Below are positions 7,579-16,599 of a DNA stretch of 64,000 nt, piece by piece. Location of the stretch: contig NZ_UNOZ01000017.1 in NCBI RefSeq assembly GCF_900536025.1, positions 186,001 to 250,000 on the forward strand, in the 5' to 3' direction. Origin of the DNA: Pseudomonas reidholzensis (lineage in GTDB: Bacteria; Pseudomonadota; Gammaproteobacteria; Pseudomonadales; Pseudomonadaceae). The position numbers and the translations under genes were made by a program. The notes below the pieces were generated by a model, which was given only the letters and a program-made list of their open reading frames with translations, had not been told where the DNA came from and ran no database searches. Every line of letters starts with the position of its first letter. Position 1 is the first letter of the stretch.

Positions 7579-8622
7579 TCACTTGGTCGCCCACGCGTTG
7601 AAACGCTGCTCGAGTTCTTCGCCGTGGTCGACCCAGAACGCCACGTTCATCGCCAGCGCGCCTTGCAGGTTCTGCGGCGAGGTCGGCACCCAGCTGGCCA
7701 GTTTCGGGTCGAGCCGGGCGGCGGCCTGGGTATTGGTTGGCCCATAGGGGATCTGCTCGACATAACGCACCTGGGTATCGGCCTGGTTGGCGTAGGCGAT
7801 GAACCGGCGCGCCTGCTCGGTATGCCGTGAGCCCTTGATGATCGCCCAGTAGTCCATGCCATACAGGCTGCCCGGCCACACCAGCGCCAGCGGGCTGCCC
7901 TGCTGGGCGGCCACGGCAATGCGGCCGCTGTAGGTCGAGGTCATCACCACATCGCCGGCCGTCAGCCACTGGGCCGGCTGGGCACCGGCGTCCCACCACT
8001 GGATATACGGCTTGAGCTCACTGAGCTTGGCAAACGCCCGATCGACCCCGGCCGGGGTCGACAGCACCTGGTACACCTCCTCCACCTTGACCCCGTCGGC
8101 AAGCAGGGCGAACTCCAGGTTGTACACCGCACGCTTGCGCAGGCCGCGCTTGCCCGGGTACTTCTGCACATCCCAGAAATCCGCCCAGGAGGTCGGCGCC
8201 TGGGCCAGCCTGGCGCGGTCGTAGGCGATCGCCACGCTCCACACCAGCGCCGCCGAGCCGCACTCCTGGGCGGCATCGCCGATGAGCTCAGAGGCATGGC
8301 CGAGCTTCTGCCAGTCCAGCGGCTCGTAGATGCCCTCCTCGCAGCCGCGCAGCAGGTCCGGCCCTTCGATCTGCACCACGTCCCAGTCGACATTGCCGGT
8401 GTCGGCCATGACCTGGATGCGGGCCATCTCGCCGTTGTATTCGCTCTGGATCAGCTTGCTGCCATCGGCGGCGCTGAACGGCTGGAAGATCGCCACGTCC
8501 TGGGCCTTCTGGCCGGCGCCGCCATAGCCGACCACGACCATCTGCGGGGCCGCCTGCGCGCTGCTCAGGCCAAACGCCAGAAGCACGGCGCAGAGGCCGC
8601 TTGTGCGGGGGAATGCTTGCAT
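7579..8622 (-). CDS. ABC transporter substrate-binding protein (spermidine/putrescine-type)
   Basis: Periplasmic solute-binding protein of 347 residues with a cleavable signal peptide ending at S-A-Q-A near residue 24. Resemblance is to the PotD/PotF-like group (extracellular solute-binding family 1/8): V-V-V-G-Y-G-G at the mature start, W-D-V-V-Q-I-E near residue 80, and P-G-S-L-Y-G-M-D-Y-W-A-I near residue 248. No permease or ATPase gene is nearby, so it is an orphan or works with a distant transporter. Its start (after GGAGGAACC) is about 107 bp from a palindrome that also faces the divergent flavoprotein gene, implying shared control. Confidence 0.87.
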   Translation of the reverse strand: MQAFPRTSGLCAVLLAFGLSSAQAAPQMVVVGYGGAGQKAQDVAIFQPFSAADGSKLIQSEYNGEMARIQVMADTGNVDWDVVQIEGPDLLRGCEEGIYEPLDWQKLGHASELIGDAAQECGSAALVWSVAIAYDRARLAQAPTSWADFWDVQKYPGKRGLRKRAVYNLEFALLADGVKVEEVYQVLSTPAGVDRAFAKLSELKPYIQWWDAGAQPAQWLTAGDVVMTSTYSGRIAVAAQQGSPLALVWPGSLYGMDYWAIIKGSRHTEQARRFIAYANQADTQVRYVEQIPYGPTNTQAAARLDPKLASWVPTSPQNLQGALAMNVAFWVDHGEELEQRFNAWATK

Positions 8623-8728
8623 CGGTGGTTCCTCCTGCCGGTGCCTGCGCAGGTGCGGCGCAGGCCCGATTTCTTGTTGTTGTGAGGGTGCCCCGGGGCC
8701 CGGGGTGAGTAAAAAGCTAGTCGGGCAC

Positions 8729-8757
8729 CAGTAAAAAAACAAGTTGATTTTTTACTG
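8729..8757. promoter_or_regulatory. 29-bp palindrome between divergent genes, probable operator
   Basis: CAGTAAAAAA (8729-8738) and TTTTTTACTG (8748-8757) form a perfect 10-bp inverted repeat with a 9-bp centre. It sits in the divergent control region of the binding-protein/aldolase transcript and the flavoprotein/XRE-cupin transcript. The regulator encoded at 10807 is the natural candidate to bind it; this is inferred from position. Confidence 0.65.
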
Positions 8758-8812
8758 ACGCTACACTTTCATGAGGAAAACAAAAACGACAATGCACCGG
8801 AGCCTGCCCCTC

Positions 8813-10765
8813 ATGCCGACCGCCTTCGCTCACTTGTTCGAACCGTTGCAGATCCGCGGCAAGCGCCTGAAAAACCGCATCATGTCCAGCGGGCACGACA
8901 CCTGCCTGCCCAGCGACAACCAGGTCAACGAGCGGCTGATCGCCTACCAGCGCGCCCGGGCCGAAGGCGGCGTCGGCCTGATCGTGCTGCAGGTGGCCGG
9001 GGTGCATGACAGCGCGCGCTATACCTCGCATGTGCTGATGGCTACCGATGACAGCTGCATCGACGGCTACCGGCGCCTGGCCGAGGCGTGCCATGCGCAT
9101 GACACGGTGGTGCTGTCGCAGCTGTTTCACCCGGGGCGAGAGATCATGGAGTCGGCCGATGGCCTGCTGGCCGTCGCCTACTCGGCATCGGCGGTGCCCA
9201 ACGAGCGCTTCCGGGTGATGCCGCGTGCGCTCGACCAAGCGATGATCGATGCCATCGTCCAAGGCTACGCCAGCGCCGCGCGGCGCCTGCACCAGGCCGG
9301 GCTGGACGGCGTCGAAGTGGTCGCCAGCCACGGCTACCTGCCGGCACAGTTCCTCAACCCGCGGGTCAACCGGCGCAGCGATGGCTACAACGGCGGGCTC
9401 GAGCAGCGCCTGCGGTTCGTCCGCGAAGTGCTCGCGGCGGTCCGCGCCGCCACCGACGAGCAGTTCATCGTCGGCCTGCGCATCAGTGCCGACGAACGTG
9501 ATATCGACGGCCTCGACGAAGACCAGTCGCTGGCGGCGGCCGAGGCCCTGCAAGACCAGCTCGACTATGTGCACATCGTTGCCGGCACGTCGGCGAGCCT
9601 TGGCGGCGCGGTGCACATCGTGCCGCCGATGGCCATCGAGCCGGCCTACCTGGCGCGCGAGGCGGGCACCTTCAAGCAGCGCTTGCAGGTGCCGCTGTTC
9701 GTCACCGGGCGCATCAACCAGCCGCAGGAGGCCGAGCTGATCCTCGCCCGTGGCCAGGCCGATGTCTGCGGCATGACCCGCGCGCTGATCTGCGACCCGC
9801 AGATGCCGCACAAGAGCGAACACGGCCAGCTCGACGACGTGCGCGCCTGTATCGCCTGCAACCAGGCCTGCATCGGCCACTTCCACCGCGGCCTGCCGAT
9901 CTCCTGCATCCAGCATCCGGAAACCGGCCGTGAATTGCAGTACGGCGCGCCAACCCAGGCCGCCGTGCGCAAGCGGATCCTGGTCGCCGGCGGTGGCCCG
10001 GCGGGCATGAAGGCGGCCGCCGTGGCGGCGGCGCGGGGGCATGAGGTGACCCTGTACGAAGCCGGCCCGCAGCTCGGCGGCCAGGTGCTGCTGGCGCAGT
10101 TGCTGCCAAGGCGCAGCGAGTTCGGCGGGGCCAGCACCAACCTGCAGCGCGAGATGCAGCTGGCGGGCGTACGTGTAGTACGTAATACACGTGTCGACCG
10201 TGCGCTGGTCGAGCGCGAGCAACCCGACCTGGTCATCGCCGCCACCGGCGCCACGCCCTACTGGCCCGAGCTCGAGCGCAGCGGCGAGCTGCAGGTGGTC
10301 GATGCCTGGCAGGTCCTGCGCAACCAGGTCAGCCTGGGCCGCTCGGTGCTGGTGGTGGACTGGCGCAGTGACTGGATCGGCCCGGGCATTGCCGAACGCC
10401 TGGTGCGCGAAGGCCATCAGGTGCAGCTGGCGGTGAATGGCACCCACTGCGGCGAAAGCCTGCCGCTGTACGTACGCGACCAGATGGCCGGCGAACTGCA
10501 CCGGCTGGGCATCCCCATCACGCCGTATGCCCGCCTGTACGGCTGTGATGACAACACGGTGTACCTGCTGCACACCGCCAGTGGCGAGCCGATGATCTTC
10601 GAAGGCATCGACAGCCTGGTGCTGTGCATGGGTCACCAGCCACAGGACAGCCTCGCCGATGAGCTGGCCGGCCTGGTGCCGGTGCAGCGCATCGGTGATT
10701 GCCTGGCCCCGCGCACGGCCGAGGAAGCGATCCACGATGGCCTGACGGTTGCCTGGTCGCTCTGA
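8813..10765 (+). CDS. Fe-S flavoprotein, NADH:flavin oxidoreductase / demethylase-like (2,4-dienoyl-CoA reductase family)
   Basis: A protein of about 650 residues with an Old Yellow Enzyme TIM barrel (FMN) at residues 1-340, a 4Fe-4S cluster and an FAD/NAD(P) Rossmann half. Cluster cysteines are C346-x2-C349-x3-C353-x11-C365; the Rossmann glycines are G-G-G-P-A-G at about 393. This build is shared by 2,4-dienoyl-CoA reductase, trimethylamine dehydrogenase and the N-methylproline/dimethylglycine demethylases; the barrel start L-F-E-P-L-Q-I-R-G-K-R-L-K-N-R-I-M and the neighbours favour catabolism of a small amine or betaine rather than fatty acids, but that is an inference. Start at 8813 follows GGAG; ATGs at 8771 and 8792 are also in frame. 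The XRE-cupin regulator follows. Confidence 0.85.
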   Translation: MPTAFAHLFEPLQIRGKRLKNRIMSSGHDTCLPSDNQVNERLIAYQRARAEGGVGLIVLQVAGVHDSARYTSHVLMATDDSCIDGYRRLAEACHAHDTVVLSQLFHPGREIMESADGLLAVAYSASAVPNERFRVMPRALDQAMIDAIVQGYASAARRLHQAGLDGVEVVASHGYLPAQFLNPRVNRRSDGYNGGLEQRLRFVREVLAAVRAATDEQFIVGLRISADERDIDGLDEDQSLAAAEALQDQLDYVHIVAGTSASLGGAVHIVPPMAIEPAYLAREAGTFKQRLQVPLFVTGRINQPQEAELILARGQADVCGMTRALICDPQMPHKSEHGQLDDVRACIACNQACIGHFHRGLPISCIQHPETGRELQYGAPTQAAVRKRILVAGGGPAGMKAAAVAAARGHEVTLYEAGPQLGGQVLLAQLLPRRSEFGGASTNLQREMQLAGVRVVRNTRVDRALVEREQPDLVIAATGATPYWPELERSGELQVVDAWQVLRNQVSLGRSVLVVDWRSDWIGPGIAERLVREGHQVQLAVNGTHCGESLPLYVRDQMAGELHRLGIPITPYARLYGCDDNTVYLLHTASGEPMIFEGIDSLVLCMGHQPQDSLADELAGLVPVQRIGDCLAPRTAEEAIHDGLTVAWSL

Positions 10766-10806
10766 GGCTGGTCATACTGCCGGCTTTCCCGATGGACCGA
10801 CGCCCC

Positions 10807-11409
10807 ATGAGCCAGCAACCCCAGACGCCGCCGGCCGCCGCCGACGGCGGCGCGGCCCCGCACTTCCTCGGCACGCGCATCCGCGGCCTGCGCAAGCGGC
10901 GCGGGATGACCCTGGCGGATCTGGCCGAGCAGAGCGAGCTGACGGCAGGCTATATCAGCCAGCTGGAACGCAACCTGTCCTATCCGTCGATCCCGGCGCT
11001 GTTCAACATCGCCCGCAGCCTGGGCGTGACCATCCAGTGGTTCTTTGCCAGCGAGGCCAGCACCGCCCCCGAGGATCAGGGCTATGTGGTGCGGCGCAAC
11101 AGCCGTTTGAGCGTGCATTACGAGGACGGCATCGTCGACCAGTTGCTCACCCCGCAACCCAACCGCGAGCTGGAGATGCTGCATTCGCGGTTTCCGCCGG
11201 GCACCTACAGCCAACAGAGCTACAGCCACGAGGGCGAGGAAGCCGGCTACGTGCTGTCGGGCATTTTCGAGCTGTGGGTGGGCGAGCGCCATTTTCAGCT
11301 CAATGAAGGCGACAGCTTCAGTTATTCGAGCCAGGAGCCGCACCGCTACGGCAACCCTGGGGACGTCGACGCGGTGGTGATCTGGGTGATCACGCCGCCG
11401 ACGTTCTAG
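10807..11409 (+). CDS. XRE-family regulator with C-terminal cupin domain
   Basis: A 200-residue DNA-binding regulator. An HTH_3 domain lies at about residues 20-75 (R-I-R-G-L-R-K-R-R-G-M-T-L-A-D-L-A, then S-Q-L-E-R-N-L-S-Y-P-S-I), followed by a cupin barrel at about 120-195 (S-H-E-G-E-E-A-G-Y-V-L-S-G, then E-P-H-R-Y-G-N). Such proteins sense a small metabolite in the cupin and usually control the adjacent catabolic genes. It lies 41 bp after the flavoprotein gene on the same strand, so it is likely autoregulated through the palindrome at 8729-8757. ATG 10792 is an alternative start five codons upstream. Confidence 0.9.
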   Translation: MSQQPQTPPAAADGGAAPHFLGTRIRGLRKRRGMTLADLAEQSELTAGYISQLERNLSYPSIPALFNIARSLGVTIQWFFASEASTAPEDQGYVVRRNSRLSVHYEDGIVDQLLTPQPNRELEMLHSRFPPGTYSQQSYSHEGEEAGYVLSGIFELWVGERHFQLNEGDSFSYSSQEPHRYGNPGDVDAVVIWVITPPTF

Positions 11410-11417
11410 GCACCGAG

Positions 11418-11451
11418 CTGTCATCCAGCCGTCATCCAACTGTCGTAATCT
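11418..11451 (+). promoter_or_regulatory. Pho box with -10 element
   Basis: Three 7-mers with 11-bp period, CTGTCAT (11418), CCGTCAT (11429) and CTGTCGT (11440), match the PhoB-binding consensus of CTGTCAT direct repeats separated by 4 bp. A TAATCT box (11446-11451) begins 10 bp after the second repeat, the standard spacing for a PhoB-activated promoter. It serves the gene at 11483. Confidence 0.88.
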
Positions 11452-11482
11452 GCGGCGCATCTCTGTGCCAAAGGTCCTCGGC

Positions 11483-12790
11483 ATGCACCGTTTCTTACCC
11501 CTGCTGCTGTTGCTCCTGCCCGTGCTGGCCCTGGCCGAGCCGGCGCAGCTGCGCATCCAGGGCTCCAACACCATCGGCGCCTCGCTGGGCCCGGCGCTGA
11601 TCCAGGGCATGCTCCAGGCGCAGGGCGCCACGGCCATCGCGCGCGTGCCCGGCGCAGTCGCCAACGAAACCGAGATCAGCGCACGCTCGCGCAACGGCCT
11701 GGCGCTCGACATCCGCATCGCCGCCCATGGTTCCAGTACCGGCTTCACCGCCCTGGGCAGTGGCGCGGCGGACCTGGCCGCCGCTTCGCGGCCGATCAGC
11801 GAGGCCGAGGCCCAGCGCTTGCAACGCCTCGGCGACCTGCGTAGCGCGGGTGCCGAACAGGTCATCGGGCTGGACGGCGTGGCCCTCATCGTCCACCCGG
11901 ACAACCCCCTGAACAAGCTCACCACCGAGCAACTGGCGCAGGTCTTCTCTGGCCAGATCGCCCGCTGGGAACAGCTGGGCGTGCCGGGCGGGCCGATCCG
12001 CCTGTATGCGCGCGACGACCGCTCCGGCACCTTTGAGACCTTCAAGGCGCTGGTGCTGGACGCGCATCAACGCGAGCTGGCCGCCGACGCGCTGCGCTTC
12101 GAGTCCAGCGACGCGCTGGCCGAACAGGTCAGGGCCGACCGCCAGGCAATCGGCTTCAGCAGCCTGGCGGCGGTGCACGGGGCCAAGGTGCTGGCGATCG
12201 CCGAAGGCGACGCACCGGCGCTGCCACCGAGCCGGGCGCTGGTCGCCAGCGAGGACTACCCGCTGTCGCGCCGGCTGTATTTCTACCTGCCGGCCAACGC
12301 GCCACCCTTGGCCCGCGCCCTGGCCGACTTCGCCCAGAGCCCCGCCGGCCAGGCCATCGTTGCCGAGCAAGGCTTCGTCTCGCAGCAGGTCAAGGCACTG
12401 CCGGTGCCCAGCCAGGCCGACATGCCACCGCGCTACCGCAACCTGGCCGACGAGGCGCAACGCCTTACGGTCAATTTCCGTTTTCAGGAAGGCAGCGCCA
12501 GCCTCGATAACAAGGCCCTGCGGGACGTCCGGCGGGTGGCCGACTACCTGCGCCAGGCCGGTAAGTTGCAGAGCAAGGCGGTGCTGGTCGGCTTTGGCGA
12601 CCCGAAGGAAACCCCAGGCCGGGCGGCCCTGCTGTCGCGGCTGCGGGCCATGGCGGTGCGCCGCGAACTGGCGCGTGATGGCGTGGAGGTCAAGGAGGTC
12701 ACCGGCATGGGCGACGAGCTGCCGGTGGCCGACAACGACCAGCAGCAGGGGCGCTTGCGCAATCGCCGGGTCGAGGTCTGGGTGTACTGA
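11483..12790 (+). CDS. PstS-like phosphate-binding protein fused to an OmpA-like domain
   Basis: A 435-residue exported protein: signal peptide to about residue 19, a PBP-like phosphate-binding domain (about 22-300) and an OmpA-like peptidoglycan-binding domain (about 320-435). The first part shows I-Q-G-S-N-T-I-G, S-S-T-G-F (phosphate loop) and R-D-D-R-S-G-T-F-E-T-F-K near residue 175; the second shows F-Q-E-G-S-A-S-L and the N-R-R-V-E-V-W-V ending. The combination would hold a phosphate-binding module on the cell wall. A three-repeat Pho box directly upstream predicts induction by phosphate starvation. No other pst genes are nearby. ATG 11483 begins the signal peptide; a GTG six codons upstream is less likely. 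Confidence 0.9.
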   Translation: MHRFLPLLLLLLPVLALAEPAQLRIQGSNTIGASLGPALIQGMLQAQGATAIARVPGAVANETEISARSRNGLALDIRIAAHGSSTGFTALGSGAADLAAASRPISEAEAQRLQRLGDLRSAGAEQVIGLDGVALIVHPDNPLNKLTTEQLAQVFSGQIARWEQLGVPGGPIRLYARDDRSGTFETFKALVLDAHQRELAADALRFESSDALAEQVRADRQAIGFSSLAAVHGAKVLAIAEGDAPALPPSRALVASEDYPLSRRLYFYLPANAPPLARALADFAQSPAGQAIVAEQGFVSQQVKALPVPSQADMPPRYRNLADEAQRLTVNFRFQEGSASLDNKALRDVRRVADYLRQAGKLQSKAVLVGFGDPKETPGRAALLSRLRAMAVRRELARDGVEVKEVTGMGDELPVADNDQQQGRLRNRRVEVWVY

Positions 12791-12964
12791 ACGCGTCAGC
12801 CCTGCCGGGCGGCTCGCAGCAAAGAAATGTAACAGCCTGCCATTCGCCGCCTCGGCGATCGGAGCTAGGCTGAAGCCCATGTGATACCGGGCCCCTCTGA
12901 CGGCTGCCAAGCCGCCATGTCGGATCACTGTTGCCATGCAACGTCGACAATCAAGGAGGGGCTC

Positions 12965-14056
12965 ATGACGGCTCTAGAGACATACCTCAGCACGCCTTTA
13001 CTCGGCACCAGCACGTGGCTATGGCTGGTCTTCGTCACCATCGTGGTCGGCCTGCTGGTCCTCGACCTGGGCGTGCTGCACCGCCAGGACCGCGAAATCG
13101 AAATGCGCGAAAGCCTGCTGCTGTACGCGGGCTATTTCAGCGTGGGCGTGTTGTTCGGCGTATGGGTGTGGTTCGAGCTGGGCGCCCAGTCGGCCCTGGA
13201 GTTCTACACCGGGTTCCTGGTCGAGCAATCGCTGTCGATGGACAACGTGTTCGTCATGGCGATGATCTTCAGCTACTTCGCCATCCCCCGCCGCTACCAG
13301 CACCGGGTACTGTTCTGGGGCATCCTCGGGGTGGTGGTGCTGCGCGCGATCATGATCGGCGTGGGCGCGGCGCTGGTGCAGAACTTCGCCTGGGTGCTGT
13401 ACCTGTTCGGCGCGTTCCTGCTGTTCACCGGGGTGAAGATGGCGTTGTCGAAGGAGGACAGCCATCCGGACCTGGCCAACAACCCCGTGCTGCGGTTCGT
13501 ACGCCGGCACCTGCGGGTGACCGACGAGATCCATGGCGCGCACTTCTTCGTACGCCTGACCCCGCCTGGCGAGCGCCAGGCGCTGCGCTATGCCACGCCG
13601 TTGTTCCTGGCCCTGGTGCTGATCGAACTGGCCGACCTGGTGTTTGCCGTGGACAGCGTGCCGGCGATCTTTGCCATTACCCAGGACCCGTTCATCGTCT
13701 ACACCTCGAACATCTTCGCCATCCTCGGGCTGCGCTCGCTGTACTTCGCGCTGGCGGCGTTGATGCACCGGTTCGTCTACCTGAAGTATGCGTTGGCGCT
13801 GGTGCTGATCTTCATCGGTTGCAAGATCTTCTACCACGGCATGGTGGGCAAGGTGCCCGCACTGCTGTCGCTGGGGGTGACGTTCGGCTTGCTGTTCGGT
13901 GGCGTGGTGCTGTCGCTGTTGAAGACGCGAGGGAGCCCGCAGCCGCAGCCCCTCGAGGGGGCAGCCGTTACACATGAAGCAAGCCACGGCGAGTCGGCCG
14001 AGCCGCAGCAGAAGCCGGCCCGTGAAGAACGCAAAGACCCGCACACGCGGGTCTGA
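12965..14056 (+). CDS. TerC/Alx family integral membrane protein
   Basis: Inner-membrane protein of 363 residues, eight or nine helices, of the TerC/Alx family implicated in manganese/calcium efflux and metal loading of exported proteins. The family motifs are clear: E-Q-S-L-S-M-D-N-V-F-V-M near residue 82 and E-L-A-D-L-V-F-A-V-D-S-V-P-A-I-F near residue 220, each with the acidic residues thought to bind metal. A charged, proline-rich tail of about 50 residues follows the last helix. The start has an excellent AAGGAGGGG ribosome-binding site. I looked for a manganese (yybP-ykoY) riboswitch in the 174-bp leader and did not find its conserved core. Confidence 0.92.
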   Translation: MTALETYLSTPLLGTSTWLWLVFVTIVVGLLVLDLGVLHRQDREIEMRESLLLYAGYFSVGVLFGVWVWFELGAQSALEFYTGFLVEQSLSMDNVFVMAMIFSYFAIPRRYQHRVLFWGILGVVVLRAIMIGVGAALVQNFAWVLYLFGAFLLFTGVKMALSKEDSHPDLANNPVLRFVRRHLRVTDEIHGAHFFVRLTPPGERQALRYATPLFLALVLIELADLVFAVDSVPAIFAITQDPFIVYTSNIFAILGLRSLYFALAALMHRFVYLKYALALVLIFIGCKIFYHGMVGKVPALLSLGVTFGLLFGGVVLSLLKTRGSPQPQPLEGAAVTHEASHGESAEPQQKPAREERKDPHTRV

Positions 14057-14089
14057 GGTGGGCAGCGCAGCGCCGGACCTGGCTGCGCT

Positions 14090-15319
<1,230 letters not shown>

Positions 15320-15417
15320 CTGGGGCTACCTTCACGGGCTGAAGAACATGGGCCAGAGACTAGAGCACGGCTTGTCGATCCACCTAGTCTATTTTCCGCG
15401 TGTATTAACATTCATAA

Positions 15418-15437
15418 CCGATATATGATCGGCCGAT
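15418..15437. promoter_or_regulatory. Inverted repeats in the acd/lysR intergenic region
   Basis: CCGAT (15418-15422), ATCGG (15428-15432) and CCGAT (15433-15437) make two overlapping palindromes, CCGAT-n5-ATCGG and ATCGGCCGAT, located 25-44 bp before the LysR start codon. Such a site in a divergent LysR region is a likely regulator-binding site. Confidence 0.5.
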
Positions 15438-15461
15438 AATTCCAACAGCGAGCGGGCGTGC

Positions 15462-16406
15462 ATGAACCTCAGCAAGGTTGACCTCAATCTGTTCATCGTC
15501 TTCGACGCCATCTATACCGAAGCCAACCTGACCCGTGCCGGGCAGATCGTCGGCATCACCCAGCCGGCGGTGTCCAACGCCCTGTCGCGGCTGCGCGAAA
15601 CCTTCAACGATCCGCTGTTCGTGCGTACCGCGCAGGGTATGGTGCCGACACCGATGGCGCAGAACATCATCGGCCCGGTGCGCAACGCGCTGTCGCTGCT
15701 GCGCGTCTCGGTGCAAGAGAGCCGCATCTTCAACCCGCAGCAGGCCAACAAGACCTTTCGCATCAGCATGACCGACCTCACCGAGGCGGTGATCCTGCCG
15801 CCGCTGTTCCAGCGCCTGCGGCGCCTGGCGCCGGCGGTGATGATCGAGAGCTTCTTGTGCAAGCGCCGCGAGACCACCAAGGAACTGGCCGCGGGCCGCC
15901 TGGACTTCGCCGTCGACGCGCCGCTGAACACCGACCCGCAGGTGCGCCACGTCAAACTGATGCAGGACCGCTTCGTCTGTGCGCTGCGTCAGGGCCACCC
16001 GCTGGCCCAGAGCAAGCTGACCCTCGACAGCTACCTGGGCATGACCCACATCCATATCTCCAGCCGCCGCAACGGGCTGGGCTATGTCGACCTGGCGCTG
16101 GGCAAGATGGGCGTACAACGCAAGATCGCCTTGCGCTCGCAGCACTACCTGATGGCCTCGCAGGTGCTGCAGCAGACCGACATGGTCATGACCGTGCCTG
16201 AACGCTTCGCCCGCCGGCATCAGTTGCGTCACCTGCCGCTGCCGGTGGAGGTCGCGCCGCTGGAAACCCACTTGTATTGGCACGAGAGCACCGACCAGGA
16301 CCCGGCCAACCGGTGGATGCGCGAGCAGATCATCGAGCTGAGTGAACGGGTAGTGGCCGAGGAAGAAAAAGCCCTGGACCCGACCTCGAACGCGAGTATT
16401 GCGTGA
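15462..16406 (+). CDS. LysR-family transcriptional regulator
   Basis: A 314-residue LysR-type regulator. The winged HTH covers residues 6-65 with the typical D-L-N-L-F-I-V-F-D-A-I-Y, the recognition helix T-Q-P-A-V-S-N-A-L-S-R-L-R and F-V-R-T-A-Q-G-M-V-P-T; the substrate-binding domain follows from about 92. The start of the protein (N-L-S-K-V-D-L-N-L-F) is of the NodD/LeuO type. It is transcribed away from the acyl-CoA dehydrogenase gene and is the obvious candidate regulator of it. The effector is unknown. Confidence 0.93.
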   Translation: MNLSKVDLNLFIVFDAIYTEANLTRAGQIVGITQPAVSNALSRLRETFNDPLFVRTAQGMVPTPMAQNIIGPVRNALSLLRVSVQESRIFNPQQANKTFRISMTDLTEAVILPPLFQRLRRLAPAVMIESFLCKRRETTKELAAGRLDFAVDAPLNTDPQVRHVKLMQDRFVCALRQGHPLAQSKLTLDSYLGMTHIHISSRRNGLGYVDLALGKMGVQRKIALRSQHYLMASQVLQQTDMVMTVPERFARRHQLRHLPLPVEVAPLETHLYWHESTDQDPANRWMREQIIELSERVVAEEEKALDPTSNASIA

Positions 16407-16448
16407 GGCTTGCAGGAATGATGGAAGCGCCAGCCTGCTGATAGCGAC

Positions 16449-16530
16449 AAAAATATTCTCCACACAGTAAAAAATGGGGAATATTTTTCCCAGACGTCAG
16501 GCTGATGCTCAAGAGATAGAAAAAATATTC
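16449..16530. promoter_or_regulatory. Three AAAAATATTC motifs before the cysteine desulfurase gene
   Basis: AAAAATATTC occurs at 16449-16458 and 16521-16530 and inverted at 16479-16488, the latter inside a near palindrome GGGGAATATTTTTCCC. The centres are 30 and 42 bp apart, close to whole helical turns. The region is AT-rich compared with its surroundings, so it could be a regulator-binding array or simply the promoter of the next gene. A fourth single copy lies at 3509. Confidence 0.35.
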
Positions 16531-16599
16531 CGCGCGCCGCCGGGTAGCATGGCTGCAACGATCGCCCACCCACAGCGACACGCACGGACTCGCCCCAAC

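Noticed and set aside
8717..10735. A 672-codon frame on the minus strand, antisense to the Fe-S flavoprotein
   Set aside because: The composition (rich in H, Q, R, A, G) and lack of any domain mark it as a shadow of the plus-strand gene, which has clear motifs.
12791..12964. Manganese (yybP-ykoY) riboswitch before the TerC/Alx gene
   Set aside because: Expected from E. coli alx, but the conserved GGGGAGTA-type core was not found in the leader.
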